Of a stretch of 64,000 nt of DNA, positions 1 through 11,375 are shown one piece after another. Position 1 is the stretch's first letter. Every line of letters starts with the position of its first letter. The stretch covers positions 186,001 to 250,000 of the forward strand of contig NZ_LR215036.1 in the NCBI RefSeq assembly GCF_900660645.1, written 5' to 3'. A model generated the notes under the pieces. It did not search any database, was not told the origin of the DNA, and was given only the letters and a program-made list of their open reading frames with translations. The DNA comes from Mycoplasmopsis citelli (lineage in GTDB: Bacteria; Bacillota_I; Bacilli_A; Mycoplasmatales; Metamycoplasmataceae). A program made the translations under genes and the position numbers.

Positions 1-20
1 ACGGAGTTTAAGAAAATAAT

Positions 21-215
21 ATGAACGAGTCATCATTAGTTTTAATTTGAATGATTATATTTGTAATTATTTATTGAATTGCAGTTTTTGTTCAATGATA
101 CAAATTGCACAAAAATAAACAAAAATTTAAAACATTAAAAGTATGACGTAAAGTATGCATCGGAATCTTTTTTATTTTAATACACGGTGCATTACTACAA
201 AAATTAATAAATTAA
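21..215 (+). CDS. Small ICE membrane protein
   Basis: A 64-residue protein with UGA-encoded Trp residues and two hydrophobic stretches (about residues 6-24 and 46-60) separated by a basic loop (KNKQKFK...RK), so probably a two-helix membrane protein. It is the first gene of a tightly spaced same-strand series that ends with a VirB4-like ATPase and a large surface protein, the order of the conjugation module of mycoplasma ICEs. I chose ATG 21. The nearest GGAG (3-6) is rather far away, so the true start could lie before the window. No function can be assigned; a role in the ICE transfer channel is inferred from position only. Confidence 0.6.
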
Positions 216-229
216 TTTAAGGAGAATAC

Positions 230-565
230 ATGATACAACAAATAACAAAATATTTTGCAGATAATGATGTGTTTAACGACACTCTTAATGCAATAGGAAC
301 CAAAACAACTAGCTACCTTCCAGTAATTTTTCAATGAATTGGAGTTGGTTTAGGAATTTCTATTGTTTTATGAGCAATTATTAGCTTTTTTAGATATAAA
401 TGAGCTACAGAAGAGAAAAAACCTGCCGTTATCAAGAGCATTAAACATTCTTTAGTTGCGATTTTAGCAATTTTTGTAATAGCTTCTTTAGCAGGTCTTA
501 TTATTGGTGGATCGATAAATGTAGGAAAATCAATCGGAGATAGCATTAAAATAAAACCTTCATAG
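230..565 (+). CDS. ICE membrane protein, VirB2/VirB3-sized
   Basis: A 111-residue protein starting at ATG 230, eight bases after a good Shine-Dalgarno sequence (AAGGAG). It has two strong membrane segments (about residues 34-52 and 74-94) with a charged cytoplasmic-looking loop between them, the topology of small inner-membrane components of type IV secretion systems. It lies 14 bp after the previous gene and 3 bp before the polytopic protein at 569, so it is almost surely co-transcribed with them. Membership of the mycoplasma ICE conserved set is inferred from gene order; I cannot see sequence motifs that name it. Confidence 0.7.
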
Positions 566-568
566 AAT

Positions 569-2047
569 ATGGCTTGAATACTTAACGCAATTTTTGCTCC
601 ATTACTACTAGCAATTTGGAAAGTTTTTGTCGTTATTCCATTTTCAATTATTGAATTTATGTCCAATATCTTTAATAAAATTGGAATTGAATTAATTATT
701 CGTTTGCTTTTTGGAGATCAAGCTTTTGAAAAGGGAGTTTTTAAGGTTCATTATATTTATGTTGTAATGAGTATTTTAGCTGGAACAGCCTTTTCTTTAG
801 TTATAATAATTTCGCTCATAAAAACATTTTTTGATGCTCAAAAAGGAAACGAAAAAAGAATTGGTATTTATAAGAAAATTATTCCTGCAACTGTTTCAAT
901 TGTCGCTTTTCCATCACTTACATTCTTATTATTAATGATGATTTTTAATCTACAATCACTGCTATACATTGTTTTCTTTGGACATGATAAAGGATTTAAT
1001 TTTGATTTAGGTAAAAGCACTTTTTTATCATTAAAACCAACAGGAATTGAATACAATGATTGAGAAGCGGTTGCAAATAATGGCTATATAGCTTTATGAT
1101 TACCATATTCAACTAAATTTAATTTTGCAATTACTATGGTTCTTTTGGCAGTAATAGGAATTGCAATTTTATTACAACTTTTATCCCTTTCTATCTCATT
1201 GGTATCGCATTTACTATCAACAGTAGCATTTTTCTTTTTACAACCAATTGTAAATGTTTCAAGATTTTATGATGAAGAAAGACTATATGGCAAATGAAAA
1301 CGAATATATTACAAGAAATTGTCGATAATTCTTTTTTATACTTTTTCTTTAAATATATTTATATTAGTCATTGGATTTTTAAATAATATTGATTTTCAAG
1401 TAAATAACTTTTTTGCTTTAGCAGTCATTAAATTAATATTAATTGGAGGTTCCCTTGCAGGAGTGCAGGTTTTAATTGGAGATATTAGCGAACTTTTTGG
1501 AGGTCGCGAATCAGTAAAATCTGGTTTTAGAGTAGCTCGTGACATTGCAAATGGAGCTCAGAAAACTGCTTTTGCTGTTGCTGGTGGTGTTGGATTTGCT
1601 AAAGGAGCAACTCAAGGAGCTTTTAAATTTTTACAAGCATCCAAAGGAAGTTTAATTGGAGATAATTTAGCTCGTAAAGGTTGAAAGGCAGACATGAAAG
1701 CTGGAAAAATTTCAAGTAAAGAATACTGAGATAAGGTTCGAGATCAAAAAGAAGAAATTAAACGCAAAAATTTAAGAAGATCAGATTACGCATCTAGAAC
1801 TGGTATTGGTGGTTGAGTTGAAGACAAATTTAGATCTACAAGTTCAAGACTTAATCATTTTAAATTAAATCGTGCAGATAAAAATTATAAAAAAGGAAAA
1901 ATCAATTCTGATACTTTCGATAGCAAAATCTCAAAAGCAATGAAAACAATTGATAAAAGAGATAAAGAAGACAATAAAAGATGAGAATTAAAAAGAAATC
2001 CATTAAATTATAAAAAGAGAAACAATCAAAATGGTAAGGAAAAATAA
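569..2047 (+). CDS. ICE polytopic membrane protein (VirB6/TrbL-like)
   Basis: A 492-residue protein read through several TGA(Trp) codons. The N-terminal 370 residues contain about six to seven hydrophobic segments, and the last 120 residues are highly basic and hydrophilic, ending in Lys/Arg/Asn-rich sequence. A multi-spanning domain with a charged tail immediately upstream of a VirB4 ATPase is how VirB6/TrbL-type channel proteins are arranged; the assignment is by topology and position, not by motif. A Gly/Ala-rich stretch (about residues 325-355) follows the last membrane segment. The stop overlaps the next ATG by one base (TAATG), indicating translational coupling. Confidence 0.7.
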
Positions 2048-2358
2048 TGAAGCTTCAAACGGATAAATTTAAAAAGTATAAAAGCTTAAAACTTTGAAAA
2101 AACTTCAATTTCTTTGATTTTGCTCTTTTGATTGTAATTCTTTTTATTGCTGGTTCAATTGCTTATTATTCACCTGTTTCTAATTTACTAAAAATTGCCA
2201 TTTTTAGTTCGATAGTTATCCTTAATGCTCCATTGTTTATAGAAATTCCAGGTAAAAATGCTCGCGGATATGTTGTTTTAGCTTGAATTTTTATTCATTT
2301 AATTAGAGTTAAAAAATTCAAAAAGAAAACCAAAAATGATTTAGCACACAAAACTTAA
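2047..2358 (+). CDS. Small ICE membrane protein before VirB4
   Basis: A 103-residue protein whose ATG overlaps the preceding stop (TAATG at 2045-2049). It has two closely spaced membrane segments (about residues 25-43 and 50-66), a further weakly hydrophobic stretch (80-92) and a very basic C-terminus. Position directly before the VirB4/TraE ATPase and this hairpin topology resemble VirB3/PrgI-type proteins, which are often encoded next to VirB4; this is inference. Its 3' end overlaps the most likely reading frame of the ATPase gene, so translation of the two is probably coupled. Confidence 0.65.
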
Positions 2359-4712
2359 ATACTTTATATAAAATTGAAAATAACATATTTCAAATTAGTT
2401 ATTTAAATGGATTGCTAAATTTAAAAAATAAATCAAATGCAATGGTTTTAGAGGTATTCGGAAAGGATATTACTGTCAGCAAAATTGAAGAGCAAGAATT
2501 ATATTTGCAAAAACTTACTGATGCTTTTACTGCAATTGACAATAAAATATTTATTATAAAAATTCCTAAATTTGCACCAATTAAGAAAAATCAAAAAAAT
2601 TTAGAAAAAATTACAAATAATAAATATTTTGAGCAATTAAAAATTAATTGAGAAAATGATTTAAAAATAGTTGATAATTATCAAAAAATTGATAAATATT
2701 ACATTGTAATTTTAAATGCCGATAAAGATAAACTAAAGCAAGAGCTTTATTCGATTCAATTTAATTTACATCAATCTGAAATCGAAAGCGAAATTTTAAG
2801 CAAAAGAAAACTAATTAATTTTTTAAATGATTTGTATTTATTTGGAAATGATTTGAGCAATGAAGACATAGAAGAAATCTTGGAAACAGGAGATTTATCA
2901 AAATTTTTTGCTTATGAAAATATCGATTTTAAAGAAAAACATTTTTTAACTAATGGAATATATAATTCAGTTCAAAGTATTGCATCTTTTCCTTTAAAAT
3001 TATCTCAAAATTGAATTAAGGAAACTTTTAATAGCGATTCAACGATTGTATGAAGCTTAACTCCTTTAGACGAAAAGAAAAAGGATAAGATTTTAAATGC
3101 TGTTGAAACTAATATGGCAGTTAATGCAGAAGGTATTTTTAACAAAATGTTAAAAAGAAGACAACAAAATAACCAAGAAGCTTTAGAAAATGTTTCTGAA
3201 GCAGTTGCTTCTAATAGTGAACAACTTTTTGAAAGTTCATTAATGTTATGAAATCGTGCTTTTGATTTAGAAACTTTAAAAGCACAAGAAAAGGAAAATG
3301 AAATTAACATTAAAAAATGAAAAGGTGTTGTAAATAATTTAAGATATCGACAAATTGAAGCTTATTCTGCACTGCTTCTAAAAGACACTGATATATTACA
3401 AGAATACACTGAGCAACTTAGTGGAAACATTGGATATGGTTGAGTATTTTCAAATCAGTATTTAAATGATTCGAACTTTTCATTGCTAGGTTTTTCAATT
3501 TTTAATAAAAATACTCCAGTGTTTTTCGATCCGTCAATTAAGTCTGCAAAAAGAATTAACCAAAATATGTTTGTTCTTGGAACTAGTGGAAGTGGAAAAA
3601 GTACATTTTGTAAGAAATTACTTGCTCCACGGGTTGCAATTAATGATAAAGTTATCATTTTAGATCCTCAAGGAGAATACAAGAAAACAATGAATGCTTT
3701 GGGTGGAAAAACCATTAAATTAGGGGTTGCAGAAGATTTACGTTTTAATCCACTGCAAATTATTAAGTTATTTAATCCAAAGCAAGATCCTTCGTATTAC
3801 ACCAATGTAGATATACAATTACAAAATGAAGAAGTTTTAACGTTAAATGAAGACTTCATTAGAGAGTGATTTAGTTTGCTATATCCACACTTTGAAGCAC
3901 TTGATATTCAAATCATTGTTTCATCTCTTAAAAAAGTCTGAGAAAAATTTGGGTTTTTTAATTCTCAAAGCGACATTACTAAATGAGATAATAATCAATA
4001 TCCGCTTATGAGCGATTTAATTAATGAACTTAAAAAAGTTAATAAAAATGATTTATTTTTTCAAAATACAATCAGAATTCTTAAGACCTTAGAGTTAGAT
4101 TTTCAAGCAAATGGACGCTTCAATAAGCTTTATAATCAATATACTAACATTGATTTAAATGATAATTTAATTGTCTTTGATACTTCCGCACTAATGAATC
4201 AAAAAATCGAAGTAAAAAACAGTTCATTTTACTTGATTATTTCGTTTATAAAGGGTCTGATTTCTGAAACATATAAAAAGGATTATCGGATTTGATTATT
4301 AATTGATGAAGCTCATAAATTTATTGATGAAAACTCCATTTCTACTTTAGATTTTATCTATCAAGTAGTTAAAGAAGGTCGCAAATATAATTGTGGAACT
4401 ATTATCACAACACAAAATCCACAAGATTTTACTAAAACTGAAGCTATTAAAGCTAAAGGTCAAGCAATTTTAGAAAATTGTCAATATTCAGTATTTTTAA
4501 AACTTACTCCAACTTCAGTTGAATCGGTTAATGATCTTTTTGAAGCTAGTGGTGGACTTAGTGAAACGGAAAAAAGTTTTCTTGTACACGCTTCCGTTGG
4601 ACAAGGGATTATTTCACTTAATTCAAGTTCACGAATTGCAATCGATACTTATTATAATGATGTTGAAAAAGAATTATTTTTTGAAAGTGGCGATTTAAGA
4701 AAATATGAGTAA
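2316..4712 (+). CDS. VirB4/TraE-like conjugation ATPase
   Basis: A 798-residue AAA-type ATPase of the VirB4/TraE family, the motor of the ICE secretion channel. Visible are a Walker A (GTSGSGKST, near residue 422), a Walker B (WLLIDEAHKF, near 661) and a following VVKEGRKYNCG segment typical of VirB4 proteins. Eight or more TGA codons are read as Trp. The start is uncertain: no ATG lies in frame near the 5' end. The frame is open from 2313 (after a TAA at 2310), giving an ATT at 2316, whereas a TTG at 2412 would remove 32 residues that look like genuine VirB4 N-terminus. Neither has a clear Shine-Dalgarno sequence; coupling to the upstream gene is the simplest explanation. Confidence 0.85.
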
Positions 4713-5035
4713 TGTTTAACAAGAAAAAGATAACTTAAAAAATCAATAATAAATTGACAATATAGCTATAAAAACAAGAAAGCAAGTGTTATCAAAATCG
4801 TTTTACTGGATATTTGCAAAAAAATAAATAAACAATTAACTTTATATAATAAATTACTTACTTTTATCAAAGCAAAAAAATGCTTGAAATATTTTTGACT
4901 GATGTGAAAAATTAGATAAAAGTAAAGAAAATCAATTAAATAAACATATAACCAAAGTTTATTCAATTATGCAGTATAGATCACAAAATAATTTAGATTT
5001 GAAAGGAATGTATCAAAATGAAAAAAAATAAATTA
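4713..5035 (+). pseudogene. Decayed small gene between VirB4 and surface protein
   Basis: No intact frame spans this roughly 300-bp interval, but three consecutive frames carry protein-like sequence: MFNKKKIT from ATG 4713, then a basic hydrophobic stretch (LKKSIINWQYSYKN... to about 4915), then KLDKSKENQLNKH... running to a stop inside the next gene's start region. One-base shifts in A-runs near 4736 and 4905 would join them. I read this as a small basic gene that has picked up frameshifts. It could instead be AT-rich noise; no family is recognisable. Confidence 0.35.
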
Positions 5036-8000
5036 TTACCATTAATAATACCCCCCATTACTGTTTTTTCTATTATTGGAGTATCAGTAGATTTAAATGA
5101 CAATAAAGAGGTTTATGAAACAACTTTAGATAAAGTAATAGAAGATCACAAAAAAATCAAAATCACTCCAGAAAAAATAACAACTTCTATATCTTTATTA
5201 TCAAATAAAATACAATGATCACCAAACGTTTACAGTATATTTGCAGGCTCTAAATTTAATTTTAACGATAATTCGATCAATAAAATAGAAACACTAAATA
5301 CAAAATTTAAAACTACCTTTAGTAAAAATGGCGGTGATTTTGAGGGGACTCCATTTAGTTTTTTGGGTTCTGGAACAACATGAGGAGGTATAGCTTATCA
5401 AGCAGAATCGAAAATAAATCATAAAAATTTTAACGAAATAAATTTTAATGTAAATAGTATGGATGGATATGAATTTTTAGAAAAATTAGATAATTCTACT
5501 TTTGAATTTGTAATTGGATATTACGATAGAGACGGAAAAACTCATAGTGAAAAAACTATTCCAATAAATATGTCAATAAATAAACCATATTTAAAAACTC
5601 AAATTAATAATCTTAATAATTATTTATTAAAAGACAAAGAAAACAATTCTAATGCAGTTGTAAAATCTTTTAAGATTTCTTATGATTTAGATGTAAATCA
5701 AACAGAAACTCATTGGACAAAATTTTTAGGAAATGTTAATAATCCTAATATAAATCTAGCTGCAACAATTAGTAATATTCGAGCAAACATAGAAATAAAT
5801 TTAGAGATAAACAAACAATATAAAGAAAACAATTTTATTAAGCATATCCTAGAACTTAAAAAAGATTTTGAGAACTCTAATTTAAAAAGAAAAAATACAA
5901 TTGAAATATCCACTGATGTTGGATCTAATTGAGGAATTACAAACTACAAAATTGCTTCTGATGATAAATCAAATAAAGAATATTTAGAACAAGAGCTAAA
6001 TAATGATTCTTTTTATAAAAAATATAGTAATTCAGAATTAAATAAATTAGGTAAATTAGATTATAAAGTGATTAATAATGGTCAAAATTTACAATTTTAT
6101 TATAGTATTTTTAATCCAGAAAGTAATCAAAAGGAAAATATTATAATTAAAAACCTTCCGATTATTTATAATCCAACTCAAAAATTTTATAATAAAAATT
6201 TATCCAGTCGTTTAAGAATAATTCCGGGGAAATTTTTAGATTTAACTCGCCCTTTTTCTTATAAATTAATTAATGACGTTCCAACTAGAGATCTACAAGA
6301 CACAAAACCAATTAATGAACAATGAGGTGGAAGATGATTTTATCATACTGATGCTTCAGTAAATTTTAATACTACTTTAAGAGAAGACGAAGCATTAATT
6401 ATTAATGGGAATAAAATTGATGTTTTGGATCAAAATTTTCATTATGATTTAAAAGATTTAAGAAAATCTTCAAGTAAAAATGAAGATAAGGAACAAAAAG
6501 ATAAATTATCAAATGTATATAAAATTGCAATTGTTAAATATGATAAAGCTAACGTAAATCAAAGCAATAGAAGAGAGCTTTATAGATATGAAACTGAACT
6601 AGTAATTAATTCTCTTGGTAGTGATTTGCAAGGAAAATGATACGGATGAGATCCAGAGAATAATCCGCATCAAAGAGAATTGATTGAACCATATTTAAAA
6701 AACGAAACTGGAGAATATATTTTAAATTCTCGCAAAGAAAAAATCCCTAATCCCAAGTATGATCCGCTGATTAATCCCAAAACAGGAACTAAGGAAGAAA
6801 TTTTGTGAGTTGATTATACAGGATATGATAAATTACCTGAAAATACAAGATTCTTGCAAGATCCAAGAAATTATAATGGTGAATTATTAGAATATGATGT
6901 TAGAGATGGAAGATTATTAGATAAATATGGAAATTTTAAAAGAGATGTTAGGTATGGATTTATCGCTAGCGGATCAGTAGTTGGAAAAGGGGTAAATTTA
7001 TCTTCTAATACCAATAACATTGAATTAGCACAACGTTTTAAAGTAAATCAACAAAATGGAGGAAATACTTTCTCTGTTATAAACAAATCAGAAGTAGATA
7101 TTACAAATAATGATAATGATTATTTTAGTAATAGTGGTCTTTGATTATACACTCTAAGAGATAAAGAAAACATCGATATTTATAAAATGTTTTATATCGG
7201 AAATATATCTCCGCAAGAACAATTTACACAAGTATACAAAAATACTCAGATAAAACCTTTTTGAAGTACTTATCATGGAAAACATTTACAAGAGTATTTA
7301 ATTAATAACAAATTAGTAACAGAAAGTGACATTAAAAAACTTCCTTATGATCAAGTTATTAATTTTTGAAAAAGATATGTTTCATCAACTTATAAAATAT
7401 CTTCAGGAGATGAATTTAATGACGGAAACAAGGATAGAGACAATGGAATAAGTTTTATTGATAAAACCGGGAATTTGAATACGAGATTAAGGGATTTTTC
7501 GACAATTTTACCTATAGAAACTGATAAATTAAAAGATTTTGCTAAAATTCACACTGCAAAAGAATTTGATGCACTTTCTGAAGAAGAGTTAAAAGAGTTA
7601 TTAATAGATGATAACAAAGTAGAAAAAGATAAATTTAATGAAGTTATTGATTTTAAAGTCGTTAGAGATAAAAATGAAATAAAAACATTTTTAAGTGCAA
7701 AGGATTTGAAAAATTATCCTGGATTAAAGTTTAGTGAACCTGTTCAAATAACACCTGTTAAATGAAAAGAGGATGTCGAATTTGAATCTAAAACTCAAAA
7801 AACCCCAATTACTCCATCTCTTTCAAAGGAATATTTAGATTCGTTGTTTGAAAATGCTACATCATATAAAGATATTTTAGATGATATTGAGGATAATTTA
7901 TTACTTAATTTTGATAATAAAGATAAAGTTAAATATATTATCGAAAAAACATTAGATAATAAACTTAGATTTATTTTTAGTGTTAAAGAAGAATTTTATA

Positions 8001-9049
8001 AAGATTATTATATTCCACGAGATCAAGCAATTTTATATTACGAGAATGAAAAAATTAATCCAAACTATCAAAGTCCTTATATTAATCCATTTGCTAATTT
8101 TAATTTAAAAGAAATCAATTTAAATGGAATTACTAACGCAAAGGACGCCAAAAACTTTATTACTGATGCAATTTTAAAAGCAATGAATAATCATTTTAAA
8201 TTAAAAGATGATTATGTAATTAATAATTTAGATAGTATAAGTGATAATATAATAAAGTCTCTTTCAACACCTAATCAACCACTGGAATTTGAATTAAATC
8301 TAAGTGCCAATACTGATAAATCAAATAAATTACTTGGATTTAAAACCATTAAAGTTTCTAATGTGGTTGCCAATAATTTCATTCCTCATGAAGAAAATTT
8401 AAGCAATTACAATATCTCCGATAAAAAGTTTTATAACATTAACACAATTGATGATATGTATAAAAATTTAATTGATGAAATTAATAGCGATTTACAAAGT
8501 TATGGAATAAATTTTAAAGATTATTTAACTTTTGAAAATCCACAAGACATTGCAAAATTAATTATTCCAAAGAAAATTAATAAAATCGAAATTAAAATAG
8601 TTCCTTTAAATAAGATTTTAAGCGGATCTAAAACTATTGAAGTTATCAATGATAATACTAGCGTAAATTCATCCCCTGATGTAGATGAAAATGGAAAACC
8701 AATTATTAAAGAAATTGATTATCAAAAACTTGCAGAAGAAAAATTAAAGCAAGATCAAGATTTTATTAATAGTCGAAATTTTCCTGAAGAAGCAGAAGAT
8801 TTTAAAAATAATCAAGTCAAAAATGAATGAGAAATCGGATACGTCAAACCAAAAGGCGTTGAAGAGATTTTTAAAAATCTTCCAGCGATAAATGGAACAG
8901 CTCAAATTGGAGTAAATAAACCTAAAGAACAAGGGTTTGTTGAAAAAAATAAAAGTTGATTTATTCCTTTAATGATCATATCAGGACTGGGAGTATTATT
9001 GCTTTTAGTAATAATTTATTATAGATACTTTCGTCCTCCGATTAGATAA
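5018..9049 (+). CDS. Large bitopic ICE surface protein
   Basis: A 1343-residue protein starting at ATG 5018 behind GAAAGGAATG. It has an N-terminal hydrophobic segment (residues 5-24) without a lipobox Cys, a long hydrophilic Asn/Lys/Glu-rich ectodomain, and a C-terminal membrane anchor (about residues 1312-1334) followed by a short basic tail. Many TGA(Trp) codons fall in it. Its position after the VirB4 gene matches the long surface-exposed protein at this place in mycoplasma ICE maps. It may form the extracellular part of the mating apparatus or a contact protein; that is inference. A strong terminator follows directly. Confidence 0.8.
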
Positions 9050-9056
9050 AATTTTA

Positions 9057-9088
9057 AAAGCAACATTTTTAAAAATGTTGCTTTTTTT
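9057..9088 (+). terminator. Intrinsic terminator after ICE surface protein
   Basis: AGCAACATTT pairs with AAATGTTGCT around an A/T loop, followed by a run of seven T. It lies 8 bp after the stop at 9049 and would end the whole ICE operon transcript. An IS3 terminal repeat begins only a few bases beyond it (about 9093). Confidence 0.9.
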
Positions 9089-9092
9089 ACTG

Positions 9093-9422
9093 ATATGAAC
9101 CCCGAAAGTTAGACAAAAAATGATTGAAAGAACTTAGTTCTATATTCACCAAGGGTAAGTACTTTTAATCTAACTTTAATTCTTTTGTTATTGTAGTAAT
9201 CAATGTAATTGATAATAGCTTTTTCTAATTGTTTAAGTGATTTAAAAGTGTGTTCTCTTCTATAAAACATTTTTGATTTTAAAATTGCAAAAAATGATTT
9301 TACCATACCTTTATCGGTGCTACTTTTCTTTTTGTAACATTGAAGCTTCCAGTTCTTTAGATTTTAAAAATTGTGATAACTGTTATGTTGATATTGTAAA
9401 CCTTTATTACTGTGAAGATTTT
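9093..9422 (-). mobile_element. IS3-family remnant (3' end only)
   Basis: On the minus strand this is the right-hand end of the same IS as at 27924 and 37111. It contains the terminal repeat (TGATATGAACCCC near 9093) and the last about 100 codons of the transposase, including EHTFKSL and YIDYYNNKRIKVRLK. Differences include SPDNGMMES changed to TDKGMVKS, which loses part of the catalytic region, and the upstream match fades at about 9420. The left end and orfA are missing, so it is an old, inactive fragment that has diverged from the two intact copies. Confidence 0.85.
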
Positions 9423-9545
9423 TTTCTTATTTTTTCTATTGGTAATCTTTTCAAGTCTTTTTATAAAACTCAAATATTTAATTTATTTAAGTTTTATATT
9501 TTTAATATCATCTAAAGATTTTTTATCAAATATTTGTTTCATTTT

Positions 9546-9574
9546 AAAAAATGCATTTTTTTATGCGTTTTTTT
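9546..9574 (+). terminator. Terminator-like hairpin upstream of the 9646 gene
   Basis: AAAAATGCAT pairs with ATGCGTTTTT (one G-U pair) across a T loop, with extra T residues after it. Together with the promoter at 9583 it separates the IS remnant from the gene starting at 9646 and argues that the open frame running from 9412 is not one protein. Confidence 0.55.
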
Positions 9575-9582
9575 GTTACTTT

Positions 9583-9611
9583 TTAGACTTTGTTTATGAA
9601 CCCGTTATACT
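9583..9611 (+). promoter_or_regulatory. Sigma-A type promoter
   Basis: TTAGAC (9583-9588), a 17-bp spacer and TATACT (9606-9611), about 35 bp before the Shine-Dalgarno sequence AAAGGAG at 9633-9639. It gives the downstream membrane protein its own transcription start. Confidence 0.6.
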
Positions 9612-9645
9612 CAACATATACATAAACAAACTAAAGGAGAAACTT

Positions 9646-10413
9646 ATGACCTTAAATAATATCGAAAAAATACTTAATGAATCTTTATACAATCAAGAAA
9701 ATGATTCTATGGATTTAATAACCAAAATACTTAAAAAACAATTAGAGCAAGAAAAAGAATGTATTAAAAATTTTAAGATTCTAATTAATTGTTCTAGTGA
9801 AAAACCAAATGAAATTGAGCAAACATATAGCGATTTACAATTAAATCCTACATTAAAAACTTTGTCTAAATCAGTTTATATTTTAAGCAATAATAATTTA
9901 AAAAATATAAAAACTAATAAATTAGAATTAGTAAGATTAAAATATGAATGAAATTTTGAAAACAATATCAAAAATAATTCTAAAAAGGATTCATCAGAAA
10001 AATTAGTTAAAAATAATAATTCTGATGATTTAGTTAATAAAATTGCTTTTGAGTTAAAACGAAAAAGTAATTATAAAATATTAAACCAAAATATAGATTT
10101 ACAAAAAAATAAATCTATTGAAAAAAATCAATACATTATTATAATTTTTGGACTTATTTTTGTATTTTTTCTAATCATTGTTTTTGTTTTAGTTAAATTA
10201 TTAAGAGTAGGGAATATTCTAATGCTTTTAGAAAAATTTATATTAAATGTGTTGAAAAAAGTTGCTAATTTAATTATTAATGATCCTCTTATAAAATCAA
10301 AAATCGTTATTTTTATAAAGAAATTTTTGATTAAAAAATGACATAGAATTAAGAAAAATCAAAAATTAACTAAAATTTTGAATTTTATGGATTCTTTTAT
10401 ATCTGAAAAATAA
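9646..10413 (+). CDS. Hypothetical protein with one C-terminal-half membrane helix
   Basis: A 255-residue protein starting at ATG 9646 with a strong Shine-Dalgarno (AAAGGAG, 6-7 bases upstream) and its own promoter. The first 160 residues are hydrophilic, Asn/Lys/Glu-rich and probably helical; one strong membrane segment follows (about residues 164-188), and the last 65 residues are basic. The frame stays open upstream to 9412, but that extension crosses a hairpin and promoter and is only T-rich hydrophobic sequence. No family is recognisable. It lies between an IS remnant and an IS-end-like sequence at 10438, so it may be ICE cargo or a separately inserted gene. Confidence 0.7.
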
Positions 10414-10435
10414 TAATTTAATATATCAAGGAATT

Positions 10436-10472
10436 AAAACGCACCCTAAAGTCAGACAAAAAACTAACTTAA
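10436..10472. repeat. Solo IS3 terminal-repeat-like sequence
   Basis: CACCCTAAAGTCAGACAAAAAACTA resembles the right-hand end of the local IS3 element (ACCCCAAAAGTTAGACAAAAAATTA), with about four fifths of positions matching. No transposase sequence is attached. It looks like the last trace of another insertion just after the stop of the previous gene. Confidence 0.45.
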
Positions 10473-10499
10473 AAAATACTTTAAATTTATATATGTATT

Positions 10500-11375
10500 T
10501 TAAATATCTTGCAAAAATTTAAGCAAGATATTTTTATCTTCTAAAGAACTAGCTAATTTAAAAATTATTTCAGCTGAAGAATTTTGATTTAAAACTTTAA
10601 TTATTTTTAAGTTAAAATTCTCATCTTTAATAAACTCTGAATTTATAATATCTTCAAAATTCTTTATAAAAATCATTTGTTCACCTATATCTAAACCAGA
10701 TACTTGCTCTAAAAAGTTTTTAGAGCTTATTAAAATATCAAAATCATATTTTTCCTTTAAAAATTTTAAATTATTAGCAAGTGTTTGACTTTCTTCTCAC
10801 CAATTATCTCCATTTAAAAAGAGTAAAACCTTTTTAAGAGTATTTAATATTTCTATAGCTAAATCATCTTTTAAAACTCATTGGAAATTATTATTTTTAA
10901 GCTGATAATACCGAGTAAAGTGTAAATTTTGAACTTGAAAACTAAGTAAAAACAAATCGCTTTTAATTTTGTTTTTTGTTAAATTCCCATTTAAATATTC
11001 TAATCAGTTTTTTCCACTATCAACCTTAATTAAATTTAAATAATCTTGAATAAATCAAAAATCTTGATCATACTCAAGTTGATTTTCTAGTAATCTTTCA
11101 ACAACCCTAAGAAAGTATAAATCTGGATTTAAAATTAATATTTGTATAGCTAAATGAAGTTTTATAGCTCTTTTTGGTGCTTCATTTTGTTTAGTAAATA
11201 AATAATTATTCGAACTTAAAATTTTATCTAAAAGTTCAATATAGATTTGTTTATGTGTTTGATCCAAAACCCTTATATATTCATTAATTGTGTTTAAAAA
11301 TTGATTAATTTTAAAATTAAAATGCTTATTCAAATAATCAAAAGTTTCTTTATTATTTTGATTTTCTGTATACAT
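10500..11375 (-). CDS. Hypothetical protein, predicted all-helical
   Basis: A 291-residue soluble protein on the minus strand. I chose ATG 11375 because AAAGGAG lies seven bases before it; the frame continues upstream to 11444 but without a ribosome binding site. It is rich in Leu, Asn, Asp, Lys and aromatic residues, without a signal peptide or membrane segment, and contains two TGA(Trp) pairs (NWW near residue 195). The pattern suggests an alpha-helical repeat or scaffold protein, but I recognise no family. It stands alone between the ICE region and the coiled-coil gene and is transcribed against both, so it may mark the edge of the element. Confidence 0.7.

Noticed and set aside
9273-9515. 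Plus-strand open frame over the IS remnant
   Set aside because: It is the antisense of transposase remains and runs into AT-rich sequence without a ribosome site.
9412-9645. Upstream extension of the 9646 gene as a hydrophobic N-terminus
   Set aside because: It crosses a terminator-like hairpin (9546) and a promoter (9583), is T-rich filler, and ATG 9646 has a strong ribosome site.
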